NCBI GenBank assembly: GCA_033763555.1
Contig: JANRKK010000036.1
Coordinates: 1 to 64,000 of the forward strand
Reading direction: 5' to 3'
Origin: JALYJG01 sp033763555
Lineage (GTDB): Bacteria > Pseudomonadota > Alphaproteobacteria > UBA9219
DNA length: 64,000 nt
In this document: piece by piece, positions 16,471 through 23,869 of the stretch
Layout of the letters: the number at the start of each line of letters is the position of its first letter
Position numbering within the stretch: position 1 is the first letter of the stretch
Position numbers and translations under genes: made by a program
The notes under the pieces: generated by a model
What the model was told of the DNA's origin: nothing
Database searches by the model: none
Seen by the model: only the letters and a program-made list of their open reading frames with translations

Positions 16471-17559
16471 TTAAGCCACCGCACCCTGATCCCAGGCAAG
16501 GCCGCCCAGCAATATATCGAGCCGGGCGTTATCCGCCGCCGGATCATAGGCTTCCGGCGTCTTAACCATCGCACGGGCATGTTCCCACCGTGCCCAGGCT
16601 GCATCCTTCATCGGCCCCAGCGCGCTGGCGACCGCCTTCATCTCCTCCAGCCTGCCGTTGCAATGAAGAACAACATCCGATCCCGCCTCCAGCGCCTTGC
16701 GCGCCAGATCGTCCGGCGTGCCGCTGAGCGCTTTCATGTTGAGATCGTCCGACAGCAGAAGCCCGTCGAATCCGAGCGTGCCGCGAATAATATCCTGATG
16801 CACATTGACCGAGAGCGAAGCCGGGTTGCGCGGATCGATGGACATAAACACCGCATGCGAATTCATGCCGATGGGCAAATCTTTTAAAAGTTCAAACGGC
16901 ATGAAGTCGTCGCTTTCCAGTTCGGCGCGCGTCGCATCGATGATCGGCAGCACCAGATGCGGATCGGTCTTGAGCCGCCCATGGCCGGGAAAATGCTTGA
17001 TCACGGGCAGAATGCCATGCGCCAGAAATGTCTCCGCCCACAGGCGCGCCAGAGCCGCGACCACGGCGGGCTTGCGGCTGAGCGCGCGGTCGCCGATGGC
17101 CGAGGATGCGCCGGGGATGAGCAAATCCACCACAGGCGCGCAATTGACGGTGAAGCCAAGCTGCACCAGCTCATGCGCCACAAGCCTTGCATAACATTGC
17201 ATTGCCTCTGCGCCCCAGTCGGCATCGCGCTCATACATCGCGCCGAAAGCGCGGGCCGCCGGATGCTGTGGCCAATGCGGTGGCTGCAGGCGCGATACGC
17301 GTCCACCTTCCTGATCGATCAAAATGGGCGCATCCTCGCGCCCGACGGCGAAACGCAATTCCTTGATCAGGCCCTTGACCTGTTCCGGGTCTTCGCAATT
17401 GCGCGCGAACAGAATGAATCCAAACGGATTGCTTTGCTTGAAAAAAGCGCGTTCCTCGGGAAGCAAGACAGGCCGCGAGCAACCGAAGATAACGGGCAGA
17501 GGCCGTCCCGCCTGGCGGCTGGAACGGGCGCGCGGCGGGGTATCCTCAGGGCCGGACAA
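16471..17559 (-). CDS. nagZ: Beta-N-acetylhexosaminidase (peptidoglycan recycling)
   Basis: Cytosolic GH3-family glycosidase that removes N-acetylglucosamine from imported 1,6-anhydro-muropeptides during peptidoglycan recycling. 362 residues, the usual length. Seen in order: GFILFARNCEDPEQ, the substrate-binding LIDQEGGRVSRL, the KHFPGHG motif with its Asp/His-containing loop (GHGRLKTDPHLVLP, ~residues 186-200), and DGLLLSDDLNMKAL with the catalytic nucleophile Asp. The start overlaps the end of the SPOR gene by 14 bases. In many alphaproteobacteria this gene sits in exactly this SPOR-nagZ-scpA order. Confidence 0.95.
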   Translation of the reverse strand: MSGPEDTPPRARSSRQAGRPLPVIFGCSRPVLLPEERAFFKQSNPFGFILFARNCEDPEQVKGLIKELRFAVGREDAPILIDQEGGRVSRLQPPHWPQHPAARAFGAMYERDADWGAEAMQCYARLVAHELVQLGFTVNCAPVVDLLIPGASSAIGDRALSRKPAVVAALARLWAETFLAHGILPVIKHFPGHGRLKTDPHLVLPIIDATRAELESDDFMPFELLKDLPIGMNSHAVFMSIDPRNPASLSVNVHQDIIRGTLGFDGLLLSDDLNMKALSGTPDDLARKALEAGSDVVLHCNGRLEEMKAVASALGPMKDAAWARWEHARAMVKTPEAYDPAADNARLDILLGGLAWDQGAVA

Positions 17560-18301
17560 GGAAGCAGCTCGCCTTGGCTTTTTTCAGCGCGGCGCACAGG
17601 CTGCTGGCATGGGTTTCGGTCAGGCCCGCGCTCTGCACCCGGTAATAAACGCCCTTTCCGCCCAGATCGGCACGGATGACCTGCAATTTGGTCTCGCCCA
17701 GAATGGCGGCGTATTTTTTCTGCATCTGGCCCATGGTTTTTTGCGCGGCGGCCTGTTCGGCCAGCGATGCCAGCTGAATTTTATGCTTGCCCTTGGCGGC
17801 AGTTTTGGCGGGCGCAGGCGCTGCCGCCGGGGCAGGCGCGGGTTCCGGCGCCGCAGCGACGGGGGCTGGAGACGGCGTAGGCGCTTCTGTCACCGTTGCA
17901 GGCGGCAAAGTTTCAATCTGGCCAGGTGCGGGTGCCGCGGATGCCGTATCGGCAGGCGCGGTTGGCGCGGCACCAGCCTGCGGCGCTTCGGGCGGCGGCA
18001 AAAGATGCTCAACCGCAGGCTTCGCAGGAGAGGCGCCGTCCAGCGATTGATAGACTTGCACATCCTGATGCGGAATATCGATGCCGCCGGGTTCTTCCGG
18101 TTTTTGTTTCCAATCGCTTTCGGCGGTGATGGTGGGAATATCTTCCGGATTGGTCGGCGTCGAACCGCCGAATTTCCAATAAACGCCACTCGCGACCACC
18201 ACCGCCAACAGGGCGATGGTTATAACGCGCCGTTTCCGCCCCGGCGGATTGATGTCGGAGCGTACGGGACGTTCAGGGAACAGTTCAGGTGGAAGGCTCA
18301 T
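17546..18301 (-). CDS. SPOR-domain membrane protein
   Basis: About 251 residues. A cytosolic Arg-rich start (DINPPGRKRRVI) precedes one transmembrane helix (TIALLAVVVASGVYW). A long Pro/Ala-rich periplasmic linker then leads to a C-terminal SPOR domain (KHKIQLASLAEQAAAQKTM...GVYYRVQSAG...SLCAALKKAKASCFLV). SPOR domains bind denuded glycan strands at the division septum, so a role in cell division or septal wall processing is likely. Start at 18301 (MSLPPELFPERP) is favoured over an upstream methionine; it overlaps argS by 17 bases. Part of the dgt-to-scpB operon. Confidence 0.9.
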   Translation of the reverse strand: MSLPPELFPERPVRSDINPPGRKRRVITIALLAVVVASGVYWKFGGSTPTNPEDIPTITAESDWKQKPEEPGGIDIPHQDVQVYQSLDGASPAKPAVEHLLPPPEAPQAGAAPTAPADTASAAPAPGQIETLPPATVTEAPTPSPAPVAAAPEPAPAPAAAPAPAKTAAKGKHKIQLASLAEQAAAQKTMGQMQKKYAAILGETKLQVIRADLGGKGVYYRVQSAGLTETHASSLCAALKKAKASCFLVRP

Positions 18302-20054
18302 GGCGCATCTCCTCGATCGGGGCGCAGCCCATGACAGCAAGGCCGCTTTGCAGAGTTATCTGTACTGATTTAATGAGCGCGAGGCGCGTGCGGGTCAAGG
18401 CTTTGTCGTCGGGCACGATAAAACGCAGGGAAGCGTTCTCGTTGCCCTTGTTCCACAACCCGTGAAACAGCGCCGCCAGCTCCATCAGGTAAAAAGCGAT
18501 TCGGTGCGGCTCCCGCGCCTGCGCAGCCGCCTCGACAAGGCGCGGCCAGTTGGCCATGCCCTTGATCAGCTGCAATTCCTCGGCTGAGACGATGGGTTTC
18601 AGATCGGCCTGCGCCAGCGATTCTGGCGTCAATTCGGCCACCGAAAATATTTCGGCCGCATGCCGCAGGATGGAGCAACAACGCGCATGCGCATATTGCA
18701 CATAGAAAACCGGATTGTCGCGGGTTTGCTCCACCACCTTGGCGAAATCGAAATCGAGCGGCGATTTCGGATCGCGCGTCAACATGAAAAACCGCACCGC
18801 GCCGGATCCCACCTGCTCCACCATCTCGCGCAGCGTCACAAGATTGCCCGAGCGCTTGGACAATTTCACAGGCTCGCCATTTTTGAAAACCTTGACGATG
18901 TTGTTGAAGATGACATCAAGTTTCGCCTTGCCATCGCTGAAGGCAGCAATAGCGGGACGCATCTTGTCGAGATAGCCACCATGGTCGGTGCCCAACACAT
19001 TGATCATGAGCGCGAAGCCACGACCGATCATCTCATAATGATAGGCAATGTCGGGCATGATGTAAGCCCATGTTCCGTCACGCTTTTTCAGGGGTCGATC
19101 GGTGCTGTCGCCGAAATTGCTGGAGCGGAACAGCACGAGAGGCTCGGGCGTCCAGCCTTCCATTTCCTTGCCCTTGGGCGGCGGCAGGGTACCCGTGTAG
19201 ATCAGCCCCTTCCCTTCCAGAATCTTGAACGCCTTTTCCAGCGTGCCGTTTTCGATCAGCTCACGCTCGTTGGAAAACACATCATGATGAATGCCTATGA
19301 GGTCGAGATCCTCGCGGATCATCTTCATCATATACTGCACAGCAAAATCGCGGACGGGCGCGAGCCATTCGGATTCCGGCTTGCCCTGCCATTTTGTGCC
19401 GTCGCGCTGCGCCAGCGAAGCGCCGACATCTTTTAGATATTCGCCGGGATAAAGCCCTTCCGGTATCGCGCCGATGGTCTCGCCCAGCGCCTCGCGGTAA
19501 CGCAGATGCGTCGTGCGCGCCAGCACATCCACCTGCGTCCCGGCATCATTGAAGTAATATTCGCGCGTGACGTCATAGCCTGCTTTTTTCATCAGGTTCG
19601 ACAGCGTATCGCCCAACACCGCGCCGCGTACATGGCCCGCATGCATCGGCCCGGTCGGATTGGCCGAGACATATTCAACATTGACCTTTTCCTTTTTGCC
19701 CATCGCGCTGTCGCCGTAACGCAGGCCAGAGGCGAGGATTTCGCGCATTTCGGCGTGCCAGACTTCCGGCTTCAGGCGCAGATTGATGAAGCCCGGCCCG
19801 GCGATGTCGACGGATGTAACGGATGGGTTTTTTTCCAGAAGGGGTTTAAGCGCCTGCGCTGTTGCCAGCGGTTTCTGGCCCGTCGCCTTGGCCGACACCA
19901 TCGCCACATTGGTTGCTACATCACCATGTTCCACTTCACGCGGCGGCTCAACGGTGAAAGGCGGAAATTCACCATGGAGCTTCAGCGCACCCGCTTTCAC
20001 GGCCTCATCAATGGCGGCGCCGACGGCGTTATGGATATTTTTAAAAACGGTCAT
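18285..20054 (-). CDS. argS: Arginyl-tRNA synthetase
   Basis: Class I aminoacyl-tRNA synthetase that charges tRNA-Arg in the cytosol. 589 residues. The N-terminal additional domain recognises the tRNA D-loop. The HIGH-type signature is NPTGPMHAGHVRG (~residue 130). The KMSKS equivalent is KLSKRSGN (~residue 396), complete enough to look like the KMSKS class. The C-terminal helical DALR-type anticodon-binding domain contains YVQYAHARCCSILR. It starts three bases after the SET gene ends, within the minus-strand operon that begins at dgt. Confidence 0.97.
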   Translation of the reverse strand: MTVFKNIHNAVGAAIDEAVKAGALKLHGEFPPFTVEPPREVEHGDVATNVAMVSAKATGQKPLATAQALKPLLEKNPSVTSVDIAGPGFINLRLKPEVWHAEMREILASGLRYGDSAMGKKEKVNVEYVSANPTGPMHAGHVRGAVLGDTLSNLMKKAGYDVTREYYFNDAGTQVDVLARTTHLRYREALGETIGAIPEGLYPGEYLKDVGASLAQRDGTKWQGKPESEWLAPVRDFAVQYMMKMIREDLDLIGIHHDVFSNERELIENGTLEKAFKILEGKGLIYTGTLPPPKGKEMEGWTPEPLVLFRSSNFGDSTDRPLKKRDGTWAYIMPDIAYHYEMIGRGFALMINVLGTDHGGYLDKMRPAIAAFSDGKAKLDVIFNNIVKVFKNGEPVKLSKRSGNLVTLREMVEQVGSGAVRFFMLTRDPKSPLDFDFAKVVEQTRDNPVFYVQYAHARCCSILRHAAEIFSVAELTPESLAQADLKPIVSAEELQLIKGMANWPRLVEAAAQAREPHRIAFYLMELAALFHGLWNKGNENASLRFIVPDDKALTRTRLALIKSVQITLQSGLAVMGCAPIEEMRHEPST

Positions 20055-20057
20055 ATT

Positions 20058-20468
20058 TCAACCAACCTTTTGCCTGCCAACAATAGTGCCCTGACACCCC
20101 GAAGAGCCGCAGCTGCATGTCATGCGCTGACCAATTGCGATACACTCAGCGTAATCAGCCGTTATTTCTTCTCCCTCATTTATATCTTTTACGGCAATGT
20201 CACATTTATCGCCTGTTGTCGTATTGGCATTGCATGAATGATTTACAAATCTTTCCGGCTTTCCCATGAGGAAGATTTTACCGTGATTGATGTCAACGTA
20301 AGGACGTTCCGATTCGGGAAGATTTTCATATTCTTCGTTGCTCAATTCTTTTGCATTCGTCCAATGCAGCACAACTTCTCCCTGCTGAAAAAGCCTGGCG
20401 GCAAAAAGTCCTCGTCCATGAATGGGTGAGGATTTAACAATAAATCCTGCAAAGCTTTCGGGCTGCAT
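20058..20468 (-). CDS. SET-domain protein (putative protein-lysine methyltransferase)
   Basis: Compact 136-residue SET protein. Visible motifs are the substrate/cofactor strand SSPIHGRGLFAARLFQQGE, the catalytic RFVNHSCNANTT (NHSCxxN), GEEITADYAE (the GEELTxDY motif) and a post-SET-like cysteine cluster CSCGSSGCQGTI. It would transfer methyl groups from S-adenosylmethionine to lysine side chains of unknown proteins. The gene is tightly built into the operon: its ATG overlaps the dgt stop (TAATG) and argS begins three bases after it ends. Codon use is more AT-rich than that of its neighbours, which suggests acquisition followed by operon capture. Confidence 0.85.
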   Translation of the reverse strand: MQPESFAGFIVKSSPIHGRGLFAARLFQQGEVVLHWTNAKELSNEEYENLPESERPYVDINHGKIFLMGKPERFVNHSCNANTTTGDKCDIAVKDINEGEEITADYAECIAIGQRMTCSCGSSGCQGTIVGRQKVG

Positions 20469-21652
20469 TAGTCTATCGTCTCCGACGAAAATAATTTCCT
20501 GTGCTCGCGCATGGCGTAGCGGTCGGTCATCCCGGCAATGTAATCAGCGATCAGGCGCGCCTTGGTTGCATCGCCGCTTTCTCCGGCGCGCAAAGTTTCG
20601 TACCAGGTGCCGGGCAGACAGCTCGGCTCCTGCATGAAAAAGCCGAACAGCTCCTTCACGATGCGTCGCGCGCGCGCGCAGACGCGGTTGACCTTGCTGT
20701 GGCGGTACATGCGCGCCTGCAGGAAGTCGCGCAGGATATTGATATTTTGATTCATATCGAAACTGAAACTAACGGCGGCCTGTTTGGCGTTGCGGATATC
20801 TGCGGCGCTTTTCGGGCCGAGGCTTTCCAGATTTTGCCGCGTTGCCTCCAGAACATCCGTGACCATAAGGCCGATCACTTCACGCACCGTTTCATACATC
20901 AGTCGGTCTTTCGATGTCTCCGGATAACGCGCCTGCATGCCAAGCAGCGCGGGGCCGAACAGCGGAAGCTCTTTCACATCCTCCAGGCGAAACAGACCCG
21001 CGCGATAGCCATCATCGATGTCATGCGTGTTGTAGGCGATATCGTCGGCGAGCGCCGCCACCTGCGCCTCGGGCCCGGCGAAACTGCCCGGCTCCAGATC
21101 CCATTGGGTGCAGAAGCTGCGGATGCCCGGCGATAAATCTTCCAGCGCGACAGGGCCGTTATGCTTGACGACGCCTTCCAGCGTTTCCCAGCTGAGATTG
21201 AGCCCGTCGAATTTCGCGTAGCGGTTTTCCAGTTTCGTCAGGATGCGAAAGGTCTGGTCATTATGGCTGAAGCCGCCCCAGGGCCGCATGGCTTCATCCA
21301 ACCCCTCCTCGCCCGCATGGCCGAAGCAGGTATGGCCGAGATCATGCGCCAGTGCCAAAGCTTCGGTCAGATCTTCATCGACGCGCAGCGCGCGGCTGAT
21401 GGAGCGCGCGATCTGCGCGACTTCCAGCGAATGCGTCAGGCGCGTGCGGTAATAGTCACCTTCGTTTTCGATAAACACTTGCGTCTTGTTCCGCAATTTG
21501 CGGAAGGCACCGGAATGGATAATGCGGTCACGGTCGCGCTGGAACTCGGTACGCGTGGCGCTGCGCGGCTCAGGCACCAGCCGCCCCCGGGTTTCCCCGG
21601 CCTTGGTGGCGTAAAGCGCCAGATTTCCCATATTTTGCAGAGAGCCGTCCAT
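20468..21652 (-). CDS. dgt: Deoxyguanosinetriphosphate triphosphohydrolase-like protein
   Basis: HD-domain dNTPase that hydrolyses dNTPs to deoxynucleoside and triphosphate, controlling nucleotide pools. About 394 residues. It has the dGTPase-like signature RTEFQRDRDRIIHSGAFRKL, the metal-binding H of HSLEVAQIAR (~residue 72), and HD with its downstream GH pair in LAHDLGHTCFGHAGEE (~residue 100). A later Asp lies in VAALADDIAYNTHDIDDG. Start is placed at MDGSLQNMG (21652); a TTG 45 bases upstream is in frame but runs towards the porin terminator. First gene of the operon leading through SET and argS to serB. Confidence 0.93.
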   Translation of the reverse strand: MDGSLQNMGNLALYATKAGETRGRLVPEPRSATRTEFQRDRDRIIHSGAFRKLRNKTQVFIENEGDYYRTRLTHSLEVAQIARSISRALRVDEDLTEALALAHDLGHTCFGHAGEEGLDEAMRPWGGFSHNDQTFRILTKLENRYAKFDGLNLSWETLEGVVKHNGPVALEDLSPGIRSFCTQWDLEPGSFAGPEAQVAALADDIAYNTHDIDDGYRAGLFRLEDVKELPLFGPALLGMQARYPETSKDRLMYETVREVIGLMVTDVLEATRQNLESLGPKSAADIRNAKQAAVSFSFDMNQNINILRDFLQARMYRHSKVNRVCARARRIVKELFGFFMQEPSCLPGTWYETLRAGESGDATKARLIADYIAGMTDRYAMREHRKLFSSETID

Positions 21653-21694
21653 GGAAGGAGGATAGACCTCCCGCGGCTCTTCCGCCAGTGCGCA

Positions 21695-21728
21695 CAAACA
21701 AAAAGGGCGGTGGGAAAACCCACCGCCC
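21695..21728 (-). terminator. Rho-independent terminator of the porin gene
   Basis: A perfect 10-bp stem, GGGCGGTGGG (21705-21714) with CCCACCGCCC (21719-21728), has an AAAA loop on the plus strand. Read on the minus strand, it is followed by TTTTTGTTTG. It lies 26 bases after the porin stop and before dgt. Confidence 0.9.
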
Positions 21729-21753
21729 TGAATTGTCGTCTAACCTTCAGATT

Positions 21754-23058
21754 TTAGAAGGTCATCTTTTGCGACAGCATGATCACATAACCTTCGTTGT
21801 GATCGTTGCGGTTGGCGCTCTGGTTAAAGAACACGCCGTCAACTGCCGATGTCAGGCCGGGGAACCATGTGTAGGTCGCACCAGCGCCGTAGGCGTTGAA
21901 CATGACGTAGTTCGTACCATTGACCGTCGAGGCCGTCGTACCGCTGCCACTGCGCAGCAGGTTGCTGTAGCCTTCGCCGTTCAGCCAGTTGGCGGCAACG
22001 GACACTTTGTCCATTTCGTACTTCGCACCAGCCGTCCAGACTTCTTGTTGACGGTTCTGATCGTGCACGGTGCCGTAGCGGCCCATGTCGTTATACGAAC
22101 CACCGACTGTTACGCCAGCGTAGGTCACCTGACCACCGAGGCCCCAAGCTGTGAAGTCTTGGAAAGCGGGGTTGCTGGGGTCCGGACCGATGACTGTCGG
22201 CGCGTTTTGGAACAGAACAGGCAGTGAGCCAGTTGCACCGTCGGGGCTCGAGTCACCTGTGGTGATCTGAGCGCTCAGGACAACGCTGACCGGGTTGAAG
22301 TTACCCCAGTAAGCAATGTCACCTTCGATGACATCCTGGTACGGCGAGTAGACACGGCTGTTTGCGCTGCCGTTGCCTGTTTCGCTGAACTTGATGATGC
22401 TTGAACCGTAGTCATAGTGGTTTGGAGCATAGGACACGCCCGCCTGCACCTTGTGATTGTCGTTGCCGACTTTCGGGGTGTAGTAGGTGATCTTCGTGCT
22501 GTGCTCGGTGTTGTCGATGCCGCTCGGCTGGAAGCGGGCGAGGGTCATCGGATCAACGAAGTCCATGTAACGGCCGTCGATTTGGCCTTCACCGACTGTC
22601 GGGGCATAAACGAACAGGTCGGAAGCGCCATGCTCGTCACCGAACAGGGCCTTACCGAACGCGCCGGATGTCCAGACATAGGCGGAGTTGACGGTTACGT
22701 TGTTACGGCCGCCGGACCAAGGGGTCTGTTCCGGGGAACCGATATTGTCGAAAGCCGGAACGAAGTCGCTGACTTCAGGACCATTCCAGAGACTGATGTT
22801 GGCGCCGTATTCGATGCCGTTGGCAGCTTTGCCCATAGCTTCGACGTTGATTTTGAATTCCGTCAGGAAATCGCGGCTGGAACGCTTTTCGCCGGGTTCG
22901 GTGCCGGGCGATTCACGATAGAAGCCAGCGACGAAATCGACATAACCGCCCATGTTGACGGTGATCGGCGACGGAGCCGGGGCTGCCTGAGCCGGGCTGG
23001 TTGCACCGAAAAGAGCAACGCCAACCAAAGCTGTTGTCGCCAGTAGAACTTTACGCAT
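21754..23058 (-). CDS. Outer-membrane porin (alphaproteobacterial general porin)
   Basis: About 434 residues: a signal peptide (MRKVLLATTALVGVALFG..., cleavage near AQA) and then alternating beta-strand sequence starting at ITVNMGGYVDFVAGFY. It ends at the typical porin C-terminus GYVIMLSQKMTF, with a terminal Phe as needed for BamA-assisted insertion. It would form a trimeric diffusion channel in the outer membrane. The start at 23058 has a strong Shine-Dalgarno sequence (GAGGGGG about six bases before the ATG). Base composition is even and codon use looks optimised (many GTT/GCC/GGC, few rare codons), as expected for a highly expressed gene. It has its own terminator. Confidence 0.9.
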   Translation of the reverse strand: MRKVLLATTALVGVALFGATSPAQAAPAPSPITVNMGGYVDFVAGFYRESPGTEPGEKRSSRDFLTEFKINVEAMGKAANGIEYGANISLWNGPEVSDFVPAFDNIGSPEQTPWSGGRNNVTVNSAYVWTSGAFGKALFGDEHGASDLFVYAPTVGEGQIDGRYMDFVDPMTLARFQPSGIDNTEHSTKITYYTPKVGNDNHKVQAGVSYAPNHYDYGSSIIKFSETGNGSANSRVYSPYQDVIEGDIAYWGNFNPVSVVLSAQITTGDSSPDGATGSLPVLFQNAPTVIGPDPSNPAFQDFTAWGLGGQVTYAGVTVGGSYNDMGRYGTVHDQNRQQEVWTAGAKYEMDKVSVAANWLNGEGYSNLLRSGSGTTASTVNGTNYVMFNAYGAGATYTWFPGLTSAVDGVFFNQSANRNDHNEGYVIMLSQKMTF

Positions 23059-23330
23059 GTTATCCCCCTCGTGGATGGATGAATGATTGAGACTGCTAGA
23101 AGTGACAAAGAGGGCAATGCGCCCCGTCCGCGCCAATCTGGTACAGCGAACGTGAACAGACAAGCAGGAAATCAACGAAAAAAGGATTCATCGGGGTTGT
23201 GTGGCATCCGCGCAACGCGCGGGTTAACGCCTATATGATCTTGCAAAATATCGGCTTTTCCGGCATGAGGAGGGGGCGTAAAACGAAATTGGTTAACGCC
23301 TGCCGCCGTCCCACAGCCCCGGATAAAACA

Positions 23331-23858
23331 ATGACCCTCAGGAAAATTCTTGCCGCTACAGCCCTTTTGGCCCTGTTATCCGGTTGCTCAAGCCTGGGTC
23401 TCGAAAGCGACGCCACCTATAACGATAAAGACCGTGAAAAGCTCTATAAACACGGCAGTTTGGTGAGCGAGGAAGGTGGCACCAATTTGCTGGGCGGCGA
23501 TGATAAAGCCAAGGCACTTGAAAATTCCGGCATCGGCGTCAATGGATTTCTCTGGCGCGCGACCCTCGATACCATCTCCTTTATGCCCATATCATCGGCC
23601 GATCCTTTCGGTGGCGTAATCATTACCGATTGGTATTCCACCCCCGAAACGCCGGGCGAGCGCACCAAATTGAACGTCTATATCCGTGACCGTGACCTGC
23701 GCGCCGATGGCGTCAAGGTCGTTGTGTTCCGCCAGACCAAGGAATCGAACGGCGACTGGATTGATGCCGCCATTGCACCGACCACAGGCGGTTCGCTGGA
23801 AAATGCGATCCTCACACGCGCGCGGCAAATCCGCATGGCGCAAAAACAGTTTCAATAA
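23331..23858 (+). CDS. DUF3576 lipoprotein
   Basis: About 175 residues. The lipoprotein signal MTLRKILAATALLALLSGCSS has Cys 19 as the lipid site. The mature part contains the DUF3576 hallmarks GIGVNGFLWRATLDTISFMPISSADPFGG and VIITDWYSTPETPGERTKLNVYI. This family is found almost only in alphaproteobacteria, very often directly upstream of leuS as here; its role is unknown but presumably in the envelope. Start selected at 23331 for the signal peptide; the frame extends upstream without conserved sequence. Confidence 0.85.
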   Translation: MTLRKILAATALLALLSGCSSLGLESDATYNDKDREKLYKHGSLVSEEGGTNLLGGDDKAKALENSGIGVNGFLWRATLDTISFMPISSADPFGGVIITDWYSTPETPGERTKLNVYIRDRDLRADGVKVVVFRQTKESNGDWIDAAIAPTTGGSLENAILTRARQIRMAQKQFQ

Positions 23859-23869
23859 ATCCCCTTCCT

